DNA of 64,000 nucleotides from positions 5,527,001 to 5,591,000 of the forward strand of contig CATIUR010000006.1 of assembly GCA_949592205.1 (NCBI GenBank). The letters are read 5' to 3'. A program made the position numbers and the translations under genes. Positions 58,361 through 64,000 of the stretch are shown one piece after another. Position 1 is the stretch's first letter; each line of letters opens with the position of its first letter. Under the pieces are notes generated by a model. It did not search any database and was not told the origin of the DNA. It saw only the letters and a program-made list of their open reading frames with translations. The stretch is from Helichrysum umbraculigerum (lineage: Eukaryota > Streptophyta > Magnoliopsida > Asterales > Asteraceae).

Positions 58361-59183
58361 CAAATTAAATGTACAACTAATCACTAACACATATGTTACT
58401 AATTTGTGAAACCCACCAAAAAATGAGAAAAAAAAAAAGTTGTCAAAAGTATGCCTTGAGGGACGGCAAATCGAAGAGGAGAAAACGCAGAATTTTATGG
58501 TGCAATTTTCATGATTTTTCGACTTACCGTTTGTGAGATATTTAATTTTTAAAAATGTGGAGGAGAGAGAATAAAGTGTGGAAGAGAGAGAATAAAGTGA
58601 CACATGGCAGAAATCTGTTGGTTCCCTCATTCTCACTCAAAATTGGTGTACTCATTTGAACCTTACTCTTTTAAAATAATATCCCTGACTTATAAAAAAT
58701 GAATTTTATTTAATTAACTACTCACTTACCTATAAAAAGAAATTTAATTCATTAATTAAAACATTATCCAAATCGATCTGTAAAGTTTTTATTATAAGTA
58801 AGAATAAAGTTACTTGAAAAAGTTAATATATACTTAAAACAATATCTTTTTCCAATAAATTGGTTTCAAAAACTTTTAAGTTTTTAATCACTATTTATAT
58901 AAATTCATTTACATAAAGTAATTATTATGAATCCAACTAAATGCTTAATATAGATATCAACTAACACATTTTATTATTAGATACAAGATACCAGATACGA
59001 AATTTCATATCAGAAATCAACGGCCATGTGTATACACGGGTTTAAAGTCTAGTTAATAAAATAAGAAATTATAATGGGTATGGATGTAGCCCATTAATTA
59101 ATGGATCATGATCCGACTTAAAATCCAACTAATTCAGTGGATCTAGATCTGAGTCGACCCATTTAACTTAAAAAAAAATATTA
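58361..59183. other. AT-rich spacer
   Basis: No ORF of note. An 18-bp direct repeat of the type GTGGAGGAGAGAGAATAAAG occurs twice near 58556-58600. Confidence 0.45.
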
Positions 59184-59231
59184 CTATTATTATTATTATT
59201 ATTATTATTATTGTTATTATTATTATTATTA
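59184..59231. repeat. (ATT)n microsatellite
   Basis: About 16 units with one TTG interruption; the poly-Asn ORF over it is an artefact. Confidence 0.93.
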
Positions 59232-59791
59232 TAATTAATGTAGTATGTATAAAAACATCGAAAAATAGTATTAGTACATATTAACTTTTTGACAAAATGC
59301 ATGAAAGAACAATCAAGCCTTGTGGAATCGGAACTTGTTAGTACAAAACATGAAAGCAACTAATGTGGCTTTAGAAGAATACCATTTATCATAGTTGTTA
59401 GACTCGTACGAGTCACGAGTCGATTCGTACGAGTCGATTCGTACGAGTCGAGTCAAATTACACCTAAAAGAGTCGACTCGGTTTTAGATTCGTAAGAACC
59501 TTTGACTCGGATTCCGACTCGCAAGTTAGTGACTGAATCGTACCGAGTCAACTCGACTCGGAAGTAAAACGAGTCAGAAATAAGCGTAAACAAAACTTAT
59601 ACCCTCAAAAATCGAACGGGACTGCAGGTTGTACTCACCTTCTGGTAATCTGGTTGCCCATTTTATACCTTCAATGTCATTTGCATGCATCATCATCTTT
59701 TGCATGTATAATGTATATGTTTTTGAAAGAAGAAATAACATTATTGAAGGAAGATGAAATCTGGTAACGAAGAGGGAGAGAAAGAGAGTTA

Positions 59792-60911
59792 GGCCCCGTT
59801 TGGTTGACGGAATGTTTTTTGAAAGAATGGAATCTACCAAAGGAATGGAATTTAAAGGAATTGAATTCAAATGGAATTGAAATCTGTATCGCGTTTGGTT
59901 GGTAAAATATGATGGAATTTGATTCTAATTCTTTGACATAATCATGTTTGCTTTACAACTTTTAGCAAGGAATTGGAATGTAAATATATGTAAATTACTA
60001 AATTACCCATACTACCTTATGTAAACTTTTTTATATTTTCTTTTATAATCTTTTGAAGACTTTTTATGTATAATCGGTACTGTATGTATATTTGGAGTAG
60101 AATTACATATTTACATATATTACTTTATAACTATAATTTATTTAATTTAATTAATGTCTATAGTTATAACAAGTATCAAATCAAAACCCATATCACCAAC
60201 TCATCGTGAAGATCAAACACCACTTTTAACCAAAGCAAATTCACTTCTCTAGTAGATCTAACCATAAAATCTTCTACTATCATCACCATGAACTATAACC
60301 AACTTCAAAAAGAGAGATCTTAAAAGAAAATAAAAATTAAAAATTTTCAAACCCTAGAAATACTAAATCGTTTTGTGTGGTGGTGGATTGATACGATGGT
60401 GGTTATTTGTATGGAGGTGGACCGGTGCGATGGTGGTGATTCCAACGGTGACCGAAGTTTGGTTGTCAAAATTGAAGAAAGAAGATGAAGATGGTGTTGT
60501 GCTCAGCGGTGATGCACTTGACGGTGGTGGTGGCGCGACGGTGGTGTGTGTACGGTGGTGGTGGTGTACGGTGGTGGTGTCCATATGGTGGTGGTGTGTG
60601 TGGTGGTGGTGGTGTGTGATGGTGGAGTGTGGAAGTGTGAACAGGGGATGGGAAATGGTGATGAAGAAAGAAGAAAGGATATAGAAATATGGTGATGTGT
60701 TTTGGGTATTTTGGTCTTTGAAAAATTCATGGGTTGAATGGAATTTAAATCCATCAACTTAGCTAAGGAATGAACATTCAGTTGAAGGATGGAATGTGAA
60801 GATTCAAATGGAATTTCATTCCAGCAAATTTGGCAACCAAACACGTTACAGAATGGAATTCAATTCCAATTCCATCACAATTCCATCAAATTCCTTCAAC
60901 CAAACAGGACC
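59792..60911. mobile_element. Nested DNA element with GTTTGGTTG ends, 1.1 kb
   Basis: Left end GGCCCCGTTTGGTTGACGGA and inverted right end GGTCCTGTTTGGTTGAAGGA form terminal repeats, with GGAATGGAATT-type repeats just inside both. The flanks TTA and ATA do not match clearly, so the target duplication and superfamily (PIF/Harbinger or hAT) are open. The middle holds a GGTGGTGGT low-complexity region with ORFs on both strands that I do not accept as genes. Confidence 0.65.
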
Positions 60912-61358
60912 ATATATTTATTAAAGTGGAAAGCCTGGAAGGGGTCTTATTTAATTTCATTGGGTAAAGGTACACTGAAGTAGTGAACACAGATAAGGAC
61001 AATCAGACTTGGGAAGTTGTAAAAGTAAAAGATGCTTTTCACATCAAGATTTAAAAGGGGATCTACTTTATATACCACTCTTTTTTATTTTTTATTCTAA
61101 ACATAATCATTTTTGTACTTTTTTCATCACTTTTCTTATCATTCTGTACCTTTCGGTATTTTTTCTGTACTTTTAATCATTAAGTGGTATGGTTATTGGA
61201 AAAGAGTGGTATAGAAAGAGATTCCCTTTAAAAGAGGCAACTATTAAGTTACATTTCTGACATATAGTTACATTAGTCAAAGGAATTGATTATCTTTTCT
61301 TTTATGCTTCATGTTTCATGCTTTAATTTTATATTACAAAATTTATTAGTAATATATA

Positions 61359-61589
61359 CTCCCTCCGTCCCAAAATAAGTGTCCACATTTCCTTTTTAGT
61401 TTGTCCCAAAATAAGTGTCCACTTCCAAAAATAGCATATCCACTTTACCATTTAACCCTCACTCAAAACTGATACATGGGAGTCCGTGCAAAAAAGCAAG
61501 GGTGAAACTGTCATATTTACTACCTGACAATGTAATTTCTTAAACTCCGTGAAGACTGATACCAGACACTTAATTTGGGACGGAGGGAG
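61359..61589. mobile_element. Stowaway-type MITE, 231 bp
   Basis: CTCCCTCCGTCCCAAAATAA and its inverse TTTGGGACGGAGGGAG are flanked by TA. Related to, but distinct from, the MITE at 37849-38104. Confidence 0.85.
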
Positions 61590-61732
61590 TATATAATTTA
61601 CGTATATCGTGACTCTTACGATTTGAGTCACGATACGAGTCACGAATCAAAAATCGGGAAAACGAGTCACGATACGAGTCACGAGTCGACAACTATGCCA
61701 TTTATTCAAACATATTCAACCTATTATTTTCA

Positions 61733-61733
<1 letters not shown>

Positions 61734-61779
<46 letters not shown>
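61734..61779. repeat. 46-base homopolymer C run
   Basis: An uninterrupted C run. It lies next to the right target duplicate of the 59390-61697 element. Its length may be affected by sequencing or assembly. Confidence 0.9.
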
Positions 61780-61782
<3 letters not shown>

Positions 61783-61796
61783 TTCGACCATAAAAT

Positions 61797-61924
61797 TAAT
61801 ACGTAGACCTTAGGAAGCAGAATAGCTCTTAAAATTTCATATTATATAGAATTTTTATTGTAATACGTAGACCTTAGGAAGCAGAATAGCTCTTAAAATT
61901 TCATATTATATAGAATTTTTATTG
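61797..61924. repeat. 64-bp tandem duplication, two identical copies
   Basis: 61797-61860 and 61861-61924 are identical (each starts TAATACGTAGACCTTAGG). Very recent duplication or an assembly stutter. Confidence 0.9.
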
Positions 61925-62079
61925 TGGGAATGAGTTTAAGAAACCACTTTTGAACTATGTGTATCATTAAAGTTTGACATTTATTTCCGTTTTTCTTTCA
62001 CAGCACTACCGATAACGTCTCTTTTTCCATTTCTTTATTTCATGGTAAGTTTGTTCACTTCTGCCTTTACTTTATTATA

Positions 62080-62883
62080 GTAGGATACCCGCACTTTGCG
62101 GCGGGACATTATGCATAAAAAAATCGACAAAACGTTGAGATTAAAAAATAAGGTTACAATAAAGTTGATGGGAAACAAACTAAATATGTGTTGGGAACAA
62201 AATGGAAACAATTTACGATCAAATATTAATATACGTTACGCATTATGTAAAATTTTCGGCTCACCCAATATGAAGTGTAAACTATGGGTAGCTTGAACTT
62301 TTTATTTGGCTCCACTAATATCTTTTAAGTAAATCTTGCTATCTATCTAAAGAGTATCACGTAAAATTGTCAATGTGAAAATATAGATTCTGGAAGCTAC
62401 ACACCAACTTTTGAATTTTTCTTAAGCATTAGTTTTTTTGATCGAAAAACTAAAATTCTAGAATTTGTGAATTGATTACATAAAAACAAAATTTAACTTG
62501 TAAATAAATGTGAGAAATTTATAGTTCCTCAAAAGAATAAAGTTGAGGGTTCGTTAATTATTTTTTTTAAAAATTAAAAACGTACAAATATGGGGGAAAA
62601 TTGAAATTGAAGGCTTTAAAGGTGAAATTTGTCTCAGAAAAGTCGACAACCGCCTTCGGCGGTTTGCCAACACGTTTGTCTCGTTCTGACCTTTCCGTAG
62701 ATAATTGGCACGTCTCGTATCTCTTTATGGTTTAAAAGTTATGTCATATTTTATTAGTAATGTTATAATGGGTATTTTTGTAATTTCAAGTAGGTTCTTC
62801 AAATATTAATAGTAATGTTAGGGGTAGATTAGTAAATACCCTCTTAAAAAAAACATTACAAATGCATTATATATTAGTATAGA
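62080..62883 (-). mobile_element. Helitron-like element, non-autonomous, 0.8 kb
   Basis: Read on the minus strand it begins TCTATACTAATATATAATGC after an A and ends with hairpin CCCGC...GCGGG (62105-62088) followed by TATCCTAC before a T. This fits Helitron 5'-TC, a 3' hairpin and A/T insertion, but the last four bases CTAC deviate from CTRR. It has no Rep/helicase ORF. Confidence 0.45.
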
Positions 62884-64000
62884 TATTGATAAGTTTTATT
62901 TAATATATATTTAATGTCATATGTTACATAGTTAGTGGTTTAATAAATATAGTATTAATGAGAATTTAAAAATTGTAGGGGTATGTTAGTAATTTGTATG
63001 GATTAAAAAAAAAAAAACTATTAGTAATTCAAGGGGTAAAGTAGTCATTTATATCTTACAAAAAAAAACACTCAAATAATTTATATAATAAGTATAGATA
63101 ATATGAAAATTTATCTTGATCTGTATTGTAGATAAGGGATTTTGGCATTGCAGATAAAGCACAGGATATTAGTTACTATGCCGGCTTTGTTGGTAATGTT
63201 TGTTTGACCATCGTGTTTCATTACAATTGGGCAAACTGGGTAGGTCATGTAATAGGTCTAAATGGGGTCTGGTCTTTTCTATTGATGCGGTTGTGTTGAG
63301 TTAGAAAAAGAGTAATGCTAAATATGCTTAATATACGTAGATCAAGAAACAAGCCTAATTTTCAGATTGGTTGCATTTTTTCTTTTTCTTAATCTCATCT
63401 AATCAATTTTACAAACCTATCAATCACATCTTTAGGTCTATGATTAGTCCTATAAATTTAGACCTACCAATCATTTTTTAGAACACAATTGTTCTAAAAT
63501 ATATTTTTCATTTTAAATATCAAGTTCGTCAAATGGGATTACCAAAGTTGAATTATTTCAATTTAAATGATCCAGGGAGTTTTATGCATTAAAACAAGAG
63601 TTAAGTGCGTCAGAATGTATCGATCAAGCTATGAGATGCATAGTGTGTATCGAACTAATCGAACTTCGATTGTTTGAAATAAACTTGTTATTCATTGCTA
63701 TTATATGTAACTTATGGTACTTAATTTAAATATCATTTCATCATATAAAGTGGCGCATGACATTTTTACAAGTTGCCAAATCAACAAAAGTATTGTCCAA
63801 TACATACGGTAGCAATAAACTGAAAGTTCATCACATACAATAAAAGCCCGCTTAGTTCGATATACACTATGAAAGTCATGCCTTAGTTTAATACATGTAG
63901 AAGCACTTAACCCTAAATAGCACATTGGGCTACTTTCGAACCATTTAACCTGTTATCTTTTTATAGCCTATTTTCTCTTATACCCTTGTGACATGTAACA
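62884..64000. other. AT-rich right edge of window
   Basis: The segment at 63030-63100 resembles the 5' end of the preceding Helitron-like element (same AGTATAGAT end, same A-run), so another copy or fragment may lie here. No gene seen to 64000. Confidence 0.4.

Larger units (their letters stand above)
59390..61697. mobile_element. hAT-like non-autonomous element, 2.3 kb
   Basis: Ends CATAGTTGTTAGACTCGT and CGAGTCGACAACTATG form terminal inverted repeats flanked by an exact 8-bp duplication CCATTTAT (59382-59389 and 61698-61705). Subterminal regions at both ends carry many ACGAGTC/GACTCGT units (59401-59580 and 61607-61690). It holds two nested elements and no transposase ORF. Confidence 0.85.

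Noticed and set aside
60363..60844. ORFs on both strands rich in His/Thr or Gly/Val/Trp
   Set aside because: They come from GGTGGTGGT low-complexity sequence in a nested DNA element, with overlapping frames on both strands and no domain.
61575..61793. ORF ending in a poly-proline run
   Set aside because: It is made from the 46-base C run and hAT subterminal repeats.

Overview
This window is plant nuclear DNA that consists almost entirely of transposable elements inserted into one another. The evidence for a plant is the Ty3/gypsy chromovirus polyproteins, initiator-methionine tRNA primer sites, plant-type Harbinger transposase, Stowaway-type MITEs, TTTAGGG-type telomere repeats and a ZIFL-like exon. 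The gag-pol style and LTR layout remind me of daisy-family (Asteraceae) genomes, but I could not test that. I see no rRNA gene, tRNA gene or CRISPR array, and only one fragment that looks like a host gene.

Left block (1-15361): a forward LTR (L-outer), cut by the window start, is interrupted by a reverse solo LTR (S1, TSD CATTT). S1 is in turn interrupted by a complete forward element E1 (3812-13612, TSD ATAAA), whose single-frame gag-pol carries three in-frame stops. Second block (15761-26507): reverse element E2 has a gag-pol broken by a short deletion, an asparagine in place of an integrase catalytic Asp, and a nearly perfect 396-bp palindrome at the outer end of its left LTR.

Third block (27173-36740): a decayed PIF/Harbinger transposase gene is split by E3 (28636-36676, TSD TTACC), a non-coding LARD-like element with 2.4-kb LTRs. 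Fourth block (37283-55775): small DNA elements, then a Mutator-like element (38114-55766, 9-bp TSD) containing a hAT-like element (39261-55570), which contains reverse LTR element E4 (39810-55127, TSD GTATA). One LTR of E4 contains a further MITE. E4 has a gag-pol with two amber stops and two extra ORFs between its 5' LTR and gag.

Right block (55776-64000): AT-rich DNA with a ZIFL-like first exon, an inverted interstitial telomere repeat, a hAT-like element (59390-61697) with two smaller elements inside, a 46-base C run, a 64-bp tandem duplication and a Helitron-like element.

The most unusual shared feature is in the LTRs. All five LTR types carry a cluster of short CpG-rich inverted motifs, each with a family-specific sequence: ACGTCGC/GCGACGT, GCGACACAA/TTGTGTCGC, ATCGCGACGCGAT or GATCCGCCGGATC. 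The clusters lie at the same relative place, downstream of a leader-like stretch that ends in a splice-donor-like GTAAG or GTGAG. A branch-site plus AG acceptor lies near the LTR end, so each cluster may sit inside an LTR intron. E1, E2 and E4 also carry pre-gag ORFs, some apparently shared between families.
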